Part shown: positions 43,946 through 53,800 of the stretch, one piece after another
Position numbering within the stretch: position 1 is the stretch's first letter
How the letters are laid out: each line of letters opens with the position of its first letter
Assembly (NCBI GenBank): GCA_019096065.1
Contig: JAGUCH010000007.1
Location: forward strand, 2,006,501 to 2,070,500
Origin: Paracyclopina nana
Lineage: Eukaryota; Arthropoda; Copepoda; Cyclopoida; Cyclopettidae
Direction of reading: 5' to 3'
DNA length: 64,000 nucleotides
Translations under genes and position numbers: made by a program
Notes under the pieces: model-generated
What the model was told of the DNA's origin: nothing
Seen by the model: only the letters and a program-made list of their open reading frames with translations
The model's database searches: none

Positions 43946-44794
43946 ATGCCTTACACTATTTTCAAAGCTCCGGATCACGTGAAGAAGCAGGATTTTGGCA
44001 GGCGAGAAAGAAGCACAAGAGCTCGCAAACAAGTGGAGACTTTCACCATTGAAAGGAAAACCGGGAAGAGCCGGCAGAAAATCAAGCAATCGAAGTGGAC
44101 CCTGAAGGAGCGAGGAGTGTTGCTCAAGAAAATTCAAGCGAATGGCACGACTGACTTGGAGAAGCTGCTTGATCCGCAATTGAACAAGAATGCCGAGCAA
44201 ATCAAAGATTACGTGCAGTACTGGAAGAAAAATGTGAAAATGGTCGAGGTCTTGAAGGCTGATGCGAGGCATGCCAAAGACACTGTTTGGGTGCCGAGGA
44301 AAGTTGACAGCGCCATTGAAGACTGGATAAACTTGGTTGGGTCCTGCAATGCGCCTACTTCTGATGTGATGGACTGCGGACACATTCTTCCTGATGTCTT
44401 GTCGCTCATCATCTCCGAGGAGAAGCATCCTGATCCATCTGACTGCGAAGGCGTGGATTATGCAGCAGTTTATGAGTACATTAAAGACGTCATGAATGGA
44501 GATGTGCCAAAGGAAGTCAGCAGTGAAACAAGTGACAAATTGCTAGAGATGATGAACGAATTGAGAGAGTATGTCATCTTGATGGACAAAGATATCAGAG
44601 AAGAAAAGTCTTTGCTTGAGTGCTACACTCTACGCGATGTCGCTGTGCTCAATGATGGGTACGTGGGAAAATGCACAGATCCTGATATTCTCGAGGCGTC
44701 GTCATTTCCCAAAGTCAATCCTCTCGGGATTTCGCCAGCCCTCCAGACCAAAAACATTATCATACAAGAGTCAACACAAAATAGTGATAATTGA
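43946..44794 (+). CDS. SNAPC2: snRNA-activating protein complex subunit 2-like
   Basis: A 282-aa single-exon ORF. A Myb/SANT-like segment (SKWTLKERGVLLKKIQANG...QIKDYVQYWKKN, residues ~50-95) is followed by the family order seen in SNAPC2: a short Trp-containing helix (AIEDWINLV), an acidic stretch leading to VDYAAVYEYIKDVM and a Leu-rich helix, and a C-terminal NPLGISPALQ motif. SNAPc binds the proximal sequence element of snRNA genes for Pol II and Pol III. Similarity is modest, as in most SNAPC2 comparisons. POLR3H and INTS8, also linked to small-RNA production, lie in the same window, but there is no evidence of functional clustering. Confidence 0.7.
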   Translation: MPYTIFKAPDHVKKQDFGRRERSTRARKQVETFTIERKTGKSRQKIKQSKWTLKERGVLLKKIQANGTTDLEKLLDPQLNKNAEQIKDYVQYWKKNVKMVEVLKADARHAKDTVWVPRKVDSAIEDWINLVGSCNAPTSDVMDCGHILPDVLSLIISEEKHPDPSDCEGVDYAAVYEYIKDVMNGDVPKEVSSETSDKLLEMMNELREYVILMDKDIREEKSLLECYTLRDVAVLNDGYVGKCTDPDILEASSFPKVNPLGISPALQTKNIIIQESTQNSDN

Positions 44795-45093
44795 AAAAAC
44801 AAAAATAAACTTGTCAAATCATTTTTGAATTTTCCCGCACTACTTAAAATTGAAATCCACAGATACACATGGAACATAGATTGGCTGAATTGGCAGAAGT
44901 TTAATTTTGACGTAATTTTCATGGCTTGAGAAAACTCGTACATTTAATTAAGGGCAAGTATTATTTTTCTCGCTTGTAAAATTCGTCAAATGGGATGAGT
45001 GATACTTAAATGAAATCTGATGTCAATATCAAGCGAAATTTAAATATAATTTTTTGCTGCTTGTTCGGTCTAGCAAATGGCGAAAAGAGTGAA

Positions 45094-45300
45094 ATGGCTA
45101 CGAAAGAGCTCATAGCAGAATTGACAACGGGTCTGATGCTTTGTTGGTGCGCTGGCGTGTTGCTGCACAGAAGTTGGCTATTGCGTAAAAGTGCGGAACT
45201 TTTTGAACGGCCCAGGTTGTGGTGGGCGCCAACTTTCGTTTACTCTGTGGAAAAGGCCTCTAGGCCAGCTTTCATGACCTCGGCGGGAAATAATGGCTGA
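45094..45300 (+). CDS. Small putative membrane protein overlapping the SAND gene start
   Basis: A 68-aa ORF (MATKELIAELTTGLML...) with one hydrophobic segment (TTGLMLCWCAGVLLHRSWLL) and an amphipathic C-terminal half. Its last codons overlap the ATG of the SAND gene by eight bases (ATGGCTGA). It could be a real small protein on a bicistronic mRNA, an upstream ORF, or 5' UTR without function. I do not recognise a homologue. Confidence 0.35.
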   Translation: MATKELIAELTTGLMLCWCAGVLLHRSWLLRKSAELFERPRLWWAPTFVYSVEKASRPAFMTSAGNNG

Positions 45301-46581
45301 GGAAGCCATTCAAATCGGTTGTGGAAACCTGCAAGGTTTCTTGTTTCCCGCGCGTTTTGGCCCCGCGGGCAAGAGCTTGTGCATCAAGCTGGACAACAAG
45401 GAGTCATCGCCATGGATGACACCGATTGAATTCGAAAAGAGGGCGGGCAAGGGCTCACAGCACAACTGGAAGCGAACAGTGCGCTCTGTCACCCATGACA
45501 ACAAGATGTTGGCCTTCTTGATTGACGAGGCCATTCTGAGGCCATGCAGTGACAAGCATTGCAAATGCGAGGCTTGCCAAGGTACGCACATTCATTTTCC
45601 TCTGTTCGTGAGTCATGTCATTCATGTCATCTTTTTCTGCAGCTTCTCTAGTACCTGAATCACCCACATCTATCACTCTTCTGAGCGAAAAAAGGGACAC
45701 TGACTCCGACTCAGGTATCTCCGTGGAAATCTCCTCCAACTCCGCAGATCTTCTCCATGCCACTCCATCCATATCATCCAATGACGAGCTTTTGACAACC
45801 AAAGAGCAGGACAAGCCTTTGCCCAACTACACACTGTGGGTGCAAGAAGCCATCATCGCACTCACGTCTGGAGAGAAAAGCAATCAAGGCTGCTCGCTAC
45901 TGGGCATCATTTTGTACATCCTCAACAATTATTCCACTGAGGAGAACATTTTCGTTATGAATACCAAAATCCGTTCTGCGCTCGCCTTGCTAAAGCGAAT
46001 GGGCATTGTCACAAGATCTGGAGAGGATGAGAATGACGACGATGATGAGCTGGAATATGTGACAACTTTAATCAAGTCCGACGAAGCTGATGAAGATGCA
46101 GAGGAGGAAAAATCTAAAGAGCCTGTGCACGCTATGAAAATCAACAAGAGCAAAGCTCCTGCGAAAGTTGGTCGGAAACCAAAAATCTCGAGAACGCAGC
46201 AAAGAAGAACAAGGCTGGTGTCTCATCTGCGTTGGCAGCCAAGAAGGCAAAGAAATCAATTGACACCTCCATCACAGCTCAGACAAAGCCTACCAAAACT
46301 AAGAAAGCTACTGTGGTGGGCAAGGAGAATTCGGTGGGCAAAACGTTCACCTTCCACAACAAAACTATGAAAAAGCTGTCACCAGCTTTAGCCAGTGTTT
46401 GCGGTAAAAGAAGATGGGCAGACACGAAGCAGTTCGTGAGATATGGATCTACATTAAGAAACACAAGCTCCAAGACCCCAACCAAAAGATGGTGATTGTT
46501 TGCGATGAAAAACTGAAGGCTGTTACTAAGAAAAACGTGTTACATGCTCAGAAATCCTTAGCTGCCTTGGAGCGCATATGA
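45293..46581 (+). pseudogene. SAND + linker-histone (H15) + SWIB chromatin protein, two frameshifts
   Basis: Exon 1 is 45293-45581 and exon 2 starts 45643 (61-nt intron, phase 1). Residues ~5-95 form a SAND domain (GCGNLQGFLFPARFGPAGKS, then WMTPIEFEKRAGKGSQHNWK and a C-terminal Cys cluster). After a Ser/Asp-rich linker, residues ~150-215 match the H1/H5 winged helix (YTLWVQEAIIALTSGEK, IRSALALLKRMGIV), then an acidic stretch. The frame then breaks at an AAAAA run near 46178-46182; the next frame gives an Ala/Lys H1-like tail. A second break at an AAAA run near 46413-46416 leads to a SWIB-like segment (EAVREIWIYIKKHKLQDPNQ) ending at 46581. Each break is one base short in an A-run, so consensus error is as likely as decay. 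Read literally, translation stops at 46370. Nuclear DNA binding is inferred. Confidence 0.65.
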
Positions 46582-47114
46582 CAGCAATTTGAAAAATACC
46601 AAAAAAGCCATGCTCCAGATGAGTGTATATTTTTGGCCATCTCTCTTTAATCCTCTCTTTTAAAAATGAGACGAAATTGGAAGTATACGCTATATATTTG
46701 AGAAAATTATGAAGAGCCGATTTAGCTGTCGCAGAGGCAAAGAAAATGTACATAAAAGTATACATAAAAATATTGGTCAATAAATCCATGCCATGCCCCT
46801 TTTTTAATATTTGATCTGTACGGACTATGTTCTCTATTGTCATTTATGATATATTAGCATTTCAAGCTTAAGTGTCCGCATTGATTTTGTGTTCCTTCAG
46901 TTGGTTTGTAACCAAGCTATAAGTTGCGCCTCTTTGTTGGATTGACAAGTCTTGTATAAGGATTTTTTTATAACTCGTAATATTTTTTACTCGGATTCTG
47001 CCTTAGGATGATCTGATTGATCGCGTGCTTGAGCTCACCTGAACAAAAAGATTTTTTGTGCGATCTTGGCCGAAACTAGTTTCCAGTAAAAAAATCCCCA
47101 GTCGTGGAGGCAAA
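46582..47114. other. Intergenic region
   Basis: 533 bp, AT-rich, no gene seen. Confidence 0.4.
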
Positions 47115-47452
47115 ATGGTTCGAACTGGATTGCTTCTTTTTGTCCTACTTGTCATTGGTACCAATGGGGCCTTGGTCGCCCCTGTGAAGTATGCCAAAAC
47201 TTCATTGGATTCTGGAAAGTTCGCTTCGATCGAAGATAAAGCTGTAAGGAATTTTATGCATACTTTTAGCCTTTTTCATCATTTTTCTGTTTAAAGGCAA
47301 CTTCACTGACGATTTGTGGAATCATGTGTGGGGTGAAAAGTGGATGTGGTGCTTTTAAGTTCAGTTCTGCTGACAAATTGTGCTCTTTGGGGTCTGTGGA
47401 CAATGCTGGAACTGCGTCAGGCACAAACGTGGACGTGTTTGTGGCACAATAA
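47115..47452 (+). CDS. Small secreted PAN/apple-like protein
   Basis: Two exons, 47115-47243 and 47297-47452 (53-nt intron, phase 0); 94 aa. The signal peptide MVRTGLLLFVLLVIGTNG is followed by a short mature protein whose second exon has SLTICGIMCGVKSGCGAFKF and CSLGS, the Cys spacing and aromatic pattern of a minimal PAN/apple fold. Such domains bind proteins or sugars. Function unknown. Confidence 0.65.
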
Positions 47453-47821
47453 TTCTACTTATTTAATCACGTATTTCAGTTATATCGACTATTTTGAAAT
47501 GCACAATTTTTAGTGACGAAAACAGGCTATCTTTGCATGCTTGTGTGAAAAAGCATAATTTGGCATGTGATTGATTGCAAGAAACCCCATTTAAAAAACC
47601 CTTTACTTTCTCAATTGAAGAAATTTTTTTGCTTTAAAGATCTATTACACTTGAATAAAGACAATTTACTTATAGACAACTGGCCAATTAATGGCTGCCG
47701 ATCCGTTGTTGTACTCTCCTAGCCAAGCCGCATTAAAGAAAGCTTACCACAGAAGCTTCATAAATTAATGACGAGTCTGCATGTCTCGAGCATGATTTAT
47801 TATTGTACTGCAGTAGAACTT
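47453..47821. other. Intergenic region
   Basis: A short ATG ORF near 47692 with a KKAYHRSF string is too short to support as a J-domain gene. Nothing else is seen. Confidence 0.4.
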
Positions 47822-48266
47822 TCACAGGTCAAGCCAAGCAATTCTCCTGCCTACTTCATCAATTTGGGCATCGTCATGGATGCTGGTGACGTCATCAAAA
47901 ACTGGGTAAATTTTGGGCCCTCTGATACTGTCAAGACTCTCGAACAAGGTTCGCACAAAGCTCTTGCTTGGCTCTTTTTCATTTAAGATAATTATATCTT
48001 CAATGAATATAGGATATCCTCCGATGACAGCACCGTAGAACTCAAGAAAAGTGGAAATAAAGGAGCCAAAGGTTGAAATAATTGGAAGAGGAAGGTAAAG
48101 AAAAAGCCACCAAGGATTCAAAGGGACCTGCACAAATTGGCACTTGGTTTTTCCAGAACAACTTAATTTTTACATTGTAAAATACCTCACTTCCAAATCC
48201 AAAGGTATACACTGCCACAAGGAAGAACGCAGAAACAAGAAGGAATATGCTTGCAAAAATATCCAT
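47822..48266 (-). CDS. Small two-membrane-segment protein, unrecognised
   Basis: Two exons on the minus strand, 48266-48186 and 48127-47822, separated by a 58-nt intron with good sites (GAG|GTATTT...GTGCAG) and matching phase 0; 128 aa. It begins with a hydrophobic segment (MDIFASIFLLVSAFFLVAVYTFGFG), has a second one after the intron (PWWLFLYLPLPIISTFGSFIS), and a soluble C-terminal half with Asp-rich KIYPVFDDVTSIHDD. I do not recognise the family. The complementary strand is partly open too, but the fitted intron favours this strand. Confidence 0.55.
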
Positions 48267-49484
48267 TATGATTTAGGACCAATCGAAAACGCTATTTAGG
48301 CAATACTGAGGTATATTTGCTTGGACTATTATTGTTATGTGCGTACCTCTTATGTACCTGGTATTAATTAATTAATGGGTTTCGGGTGTAATCTGGTTTG
48401 CTCTACCATGCTGACTTGTCTCTCTTTTATGTGCAATAAGCCTTGCATTTGAGCGTAAGAAAATATAGAGGGAGCTCATTTCCTGCGTTTCTGAAAATTC
48501 CTCCGCTGATCTTAGGCCTCTGAATGCAGCTCCTTTTCCATTTGCTTTCATATAAAAACTGATGATATTGTAGCATAAAACCAAAACATGAGCAGTCATT
48601 TGAAGACATTTGCAAAATGTTAGTGTTTTCAGAGAATTTTCTTTTTTGCCAAAATCATAGTTCCAATTGATATTGAGTTCTTGGGTGAATATGCCATGCA
48701 CAAACAGAGATTTTTTACCAAAATTTGCTGTTGATAAAAATACTAATGAGTTTACTTTCATCATTTTCGAAAATACTCCATAGGTCTCAAGAAAAACTCA
48801 AAAATCCTTATTTCCCTTTGCTACGCCGCTGCGTTGATACTAGCTCTATTTTCACAATAGGGGGCGCTATTTACCCTCGACGGCAGGGGCTATAAGACGC
48901 ATGAATGTATTGCATAGGTCGACTGGATATAAATAGAGAGCGGAAGTTTTAGTAAGCTGAGACCATCACGAACGCTCGAAAAATTGCAAAGGTCAAACTT
49001 ATGTACTTGAGGTTGTGTGACGTGTATATTTTTAAATTTGCGTTCACTAAGATTTTGACCTTCGCGATTTGCTCAGTAGCGTGCGCTGGAAATCTTCCGC
49101 TCTCTATGATATCCAGGCGAACTAGTATTGCAGCTGCAGATACAGTAATCATTGGCATTAAACAAATTTATTTTCATCAACTCGTACTCTGTTTTCAGTT
49201 TCATTTGATGGAAAGTAATATTTAAAAGTAATCAAAGCCTGACGAAATTTCCTCATAGCAATGCATGAATATTGACAACATCATCGCATATTCCATGTTC
49301 CCATATTCATCGCTAAAGCACATTTGCAATTATGGTCTTTTTTGTTAGGTAGCCTAAAAATCAGTGCAGTGGATTATAACCATTATATGCTGAGCAGCGA
49401 GGTGATAGCTATAGAAAAGATATTTGCAGAACAAATCCGCTAGAGGGAGTGGCGAATTTTATGATAATAAATTGCCGCTTAAGG
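48267..49484. other. Intergenic region with long imperfect hairpin
   Basis: 1.2 kb; short minus-strand ORFs (48372-48764) show no domain. It contains the inverted repeat at 48922-49118. Confidence 0.45.
48922..49118. repeat. Long imperfect inverted repeat (hairpin)
   Basis: Left arm ACTGGATATAAATAGAGAGC...AAGGTCAAACTTA (48922-49001 or so) pairs with right arm 49047-49118 (TAAGATTTTGACCTTCGCGA...TCTCTATGATATCCAGG), with interruptions in the middle and a ~45-nt loop. It could be a MITE relic or a hairpin RNA source. Confidence 0.6.
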
Positions 49485-50441
49485 TTAATTATGGTCACCA
49501 TTGACCCTAAAAGTGCCAAAAATTGCAAATAACGAAAAACTCCATTCTGGTATTTTTACCACACTTTCTTTGGCGCCATCTGCCAGAGTTGCTGTGAGAA
49601 GTAACTTTTTTGATCTAGCTAGCTTTATGATATCAAAAGGCAAACCTTGACAAATTGAGGATGTTTTGGCAGCAGGAGATTCACATGACCTGTCATCCCA
49701 CATGTAAGGCTGGGTATCATTCAGGCCAAGAAATTGCACGCAATCAGCCAACCCTTTAGGTGCATTTGGAGCACCTTCAGCCCAATTGACAAAACTCAAG
49801 CTTCCTTGATCACTATGGTATGCAAACCTGAAATGTTAGGCCAAATTGGATAACTACCAGATCAAACAATAGAATTGATTTTAGAACTTACTCAGACGTA
49901 GACAATCGACTGACACCTATCCATACTGGCGCAAAGTGAATACTGAAAGCTGCTATTGCCTGGTAATACTCATAAGCATTTCTAGGTTCAAACAACTTGG
50001 CACCTTGATCTTGGCACTTTTTATCAGCCTGGAAAAACGTTCTTGCCTGATCTTCAAAATGGAGGCAAAAATCACTGATCCCAACCCAACCAAATTCGCA
50101 GACATAGCAATGGCAGTTGTTCACGCAAAGCAAAAAACTGCTCGTTGGATCACAACAATCTCCTTCATCAAATGAGCATTCATAATTAGTTGCTTCATCA
50201 TCGCAAACGCCATCACCTATAAAATGGTTTTCCGTGCACACATCATCCAAAGTTTCAGCCTTAGTTGATGAGGATGTCGTTTCAGAGGATGACTCAGTTG
50301 AACCAATTGAGGTTGACACTGGCTCTACTAATTGAGTTGAGCTTGAAGTGAACTTATCGCTTTCATAACTGGTTTGACTTAAATAAACTGTTACAAAAAT
50401 AACCATAGACCCAACGAAGAGAAAAGAAAAACCAGCACATG
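49485..50441 (-). CDS. LNR + C-type lectin membrane protein, 5' end split off by a retrotransposon
   Basis: Remaining exons are 50441-49892 and 49827-49485 (64-nt intron, phase 2). A hydrophobic anchor (FSFLFVGSMVIFVTVYLS) with no cleavable signal implies type II topology. Then come a Ser/Thr-rich stalk, a Lin-12/Notch repeat (FIGDGVCDDEATNYECSFDE then CC), and a C-type lectin domain: FQADKKCQDQGAKLFEP, VWIGVSRL, LSFVNWAEGAPN, MWDDRSC and a final Cys. The EPN/QPD sugar motif is not evident (EGAPN instead). The original start codon lies beyond the inserted element at 60627, and the split halves agree in frame (302 codons). On this haplotype only an internal Met (50406) remains, inside the anchor, so expression is probably lost or altered. 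Confidence 0.82.
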
Positions 50442-50446
50442 ATTTC
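50442..50446. repeat. Target-site duplication, left copy (ATTTC)
   Basis: ATTTC directly precedes the left LTR and recurs at 60615-60619 directly after the right LTR. Five bp is the size expected for BEL/Pao integrases. Confidence 0.85.
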
Positions 50447-50663
50447 TGTGTGCCTCCCGGCGAGGTTGTGTGACTCTATCTGGCTGGACTCACTTTTCGA
50501 TCTCTCATGTTTTGTTTACTTTAGTACTTTATCGGATTTTATGCATGGCGGTCGTCAAAATAAACGATCTGACCCAAAAGATCCCTTATAGAGTGCTCTT
50601 TTATTCGTGCGACGTTTATTTTTATCAGTTCATCGAGTCGAGATTACAGTGATCAGGTTTACA
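50447..50663 (+). repeat. Left LTR
   Basis: 217 bp, TG...CA ends. It matches 60398-60614 over its full length by eye. Confidence 0.93.
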
Positions 50664-50680
50664 TGGCGACCAACGTTATC
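50664..50680 (+). promoter_or_regulatory. Primer-binding site
   Basis: TGGCGACCAACGTTATC begins at the base after the LTR. The TGG start is complementary to a tRNA CCA end. The primer tRNA is not identified. Confidence 0.65.
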
Positions 50681-50831
50681 AGTTCCACACCGTGAGCGAT
50701 CAAGAGTCAAGCTTATCGAGAGTGCCGGCGGCCATTGCAGTCAGCTGTTGCTGGCTGGCAAGCTGAAGAAGTTTGCGAACGGGGGACAAGGCTTTGTCCC
50801 ACGAGACGCAAACGAGGGGACAGTGGATCGG

Positions 50832-53800
50832 ATGTCCAAGGAGACGAGTAAGAAGTACGGCCTCAGACACAATCCGATAAGGAATGTGAGGTTGACATCT
50901 GGCGATTATGAACACGAGTTACGAGAAGCCAGATCAACAAAAACACTGTCGGATCAAGCTCAAGAAGTCGAGGCGGCCAGGTTAGACGAAGTCAACAAGC
51001 GCATAGCCGAGTTCAAAAACAGAGTCTCGAGCGAAAAGTCGGTGTGTTTGGCAGGATATCCAGACACAATTGAGGGGACAGACGACAGCCCATTGGACAC
51101 TGCTGGGACGGAGTGGGATCTCCGATACAGTGATTCAACAGTAGTGGGAGACGCGACGAGCAATGTGCACATGATGTCAGTCGCCGAACAAACTAATGTC
51201 CCTCAGTGGAAAGAGGCGTGGGCTGAAACTAAAGCCAGCCTCGAAAAGGACATTGCAAAGCTCGAGGACAGTCTACAAGCTGCGACGAAAGCAGGAGCAG
51301 TGGAGTGTGTGCGAAATGGCTTCAGTAACCTCATAGAAACGCTGAAAAGTGATGCAGCCGTGCTTGAGTCGCTAGTGAGTCAAGGCGACAGAGAAGAATT
51401 CGCAATGGAAATGAGAGCCATGAACAAGAGGCTCGTAGTGTTGGTAATTAAAGCCAGCACAAAAGCCAGGAACATCATGGTCTCGGGAGTGTCAACAGAG
51501 GCAGAGGCTTTAGTTGTCTCTGCCACGGACAACACTCCCAAGCAGCAAAGCCAGAGCACCCAAAATCAACCGGAGTCTGTGGAGGACGGCGAAGAGTCAG
51601 ATGTAGAAAAATGCATCACTCTTAATGGTGAGTTCTTTTCGCTAGTTTCCCAATTAAAAAGCGCAGATAGGGAGCTCAGGAAAATGAGGGCCGGCTCCAT
51701 GGAAGCGATGCAGCAAGCCAACATGATGAGAGAGGTCAACAAGCGAAGAGTGGAGGTAGGGGAAGAACTCCTCAAGATGCCAGACAATGCTGACTTCCCA
51801 ATCAACAAGCAGTGCATCGTGATCGGCAACAAAGAGGCCGAACATATCGCGCAAGCGATTCAAGCACAAAAAGAGGAGAACGACCAAGATGCCGCCCCAC
51901 AGCCAACCAGGGGCTGCGGGGGGAACCTTGAAGAAGGAGCGGCCTCCACCAATGAAGAGGAGAAGACGTTGCAGCTGGGAGTACCAGCAGTGCACCTGAC
52001 CGAGGAGAAGTACAAGCAAAAGCTCAAAAAGGAGGAAGAATTCCTGGATCAACACACAGTCATCGAGCAAGTGAGACGGAGGAAAACAACAGACGTGTGC
52101 TGGGCCGACATAATGCAACGAAGAAACCTCCACAGATTTTACGACCCGAACTTACCGAAGGATGCTAATTCAAGGGACGATGTCAAACCGATGTTCTTTG
52201 ACGGAGCGAACACAGGAGCCTATAAGGACTTCAAGGAGTACATTCACGCAGCCATAATCATGAAGAAGAACATGAGCTGGTTTGAAAAAATCTCAAGGCT
52301 GAAATACTTGTGCACTGGCGGAGCCAAATTCGCAGTCAGAAGGTGCTCGTTGGACCTGGAAGGGCTAATAAGTGCTCTGGAGAATTTAGATCTGACCTAC
52401 CTGGGACATCCAGGAGAAGCTGATGAAATGGTCCACGATCTCTCAGCGCAGCTCATAAAGATGATCCCGATCAACATGAATAGCCGAGCATCCTTAGAAA
52501 CCACATTGGCATTGGTAGAAGAAATCATCGACTGCAATGGCCGAGCCGGTAAGGACGCCCTCGACGGAGAACAAGCTATCTTGAGCAACATTCAGTTTGA
52601 AATCAACGCAAGAAGAGATTACGAAAGATTCAAGGAACAAAAAATGCAATCAAGAAATTCGCTACGACTCTTCATTACTTGGGCAAGAACAAGAATTAGG
52701 GAAATTCAGAGGAGCAGAAAAGTGTGCACGGTGGTGGAAGACATCAGCAAGATGCATGATAGGAACTACCAGAGAAGTGCGAACCAGTCGTCCGGATACA
52801 TCCCACCACCACAACATGATGGACCGCCACCGCCACCCATGGGCAGAGGCTACAGGGGCAGCGGATTCAGGGGGCGAGCAAGAAGACCATTCTATGGTGG
52901 AAGGCGAGAGCACGCTTTCTATGCGTGGGATGAGATGTACCCATCCAGATATGAGGATCGTGGCGAGTCGAGTGGAATGGGCTGGCACGATCAAGAATAT
53001 GACTGCGGAGGCGAAAGCTATTGGCAAGAAGATGAAATGGTGGGCCATTGCAGAGACCAGAGCTATGGAAATTGGTATGACTTTGGGTGGCAGGATCAAG
53101 ATGAAGAAGTCGTCAACTTCGCCAATGGCAAGACTGTCTGCCTGCTATGCAAAAAGATGGGCCACAGGTGTTGTGATTGTCCGGAATGGAACCTATTCAA
53201 GCTGACAGACATAATAAAGGTCATCGAAGAAGCCAAAATATGCCCAAGATGCCTGCAAGGGAAACACAAGCTGAGCGACTGCAAAAGACAATCACATTGC
53301 GATGTGTGTGGCTCAGCGAGTCACCACACAAAAATCCACAGGCAGAAACCTACAGCTGAGGTGGCAAGAGGGGCAGAAAGCGGAAAAGAGGACATGAAGG
53401 AGCTCCTGGCCTCGATGACAAAGCTGATGACCAAATTGTCAGAAACCACGCTACTGAGCCAGGACCTTGGTTGTCCTGGCAAAGAAGAAAAACCTGAAGA
53501 CGTGATATTATTGGCAGCTCAGGCCACAAGATCGTGGCTCACAGTCCCTGTGGAAATAGCAACTGAACCCACATTCCAGAAGTCGGTCACGACAAATGCA
53601 CTCATTGATGCGGGGTCGAGCGCAACGCTGCTCAAACCGCAGTTAGCAAAGCAGCTGGGATTCAAGGGAAAAAGGAAGCAGCTGACAGTGCAAGTTGTCG
53701 GAGACAAGTCCATCACACAGCCATCCCAAGAAGGAAAAATCTACATAAGAGCGAAGAGCATGGAAGGCCAGGTCTACGAGCTGAAGTTCAATACGTTTGA

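Noticed and set aside
47692-47769. Possible J-domain fragment (KKAYHRSF)
   Set aside because: Only 25 codons, no HPD motif.
48372-48764. 130-aa minus-strand ORF
   Set aside because: AT-rich, no domain, no splice support; probably chance.
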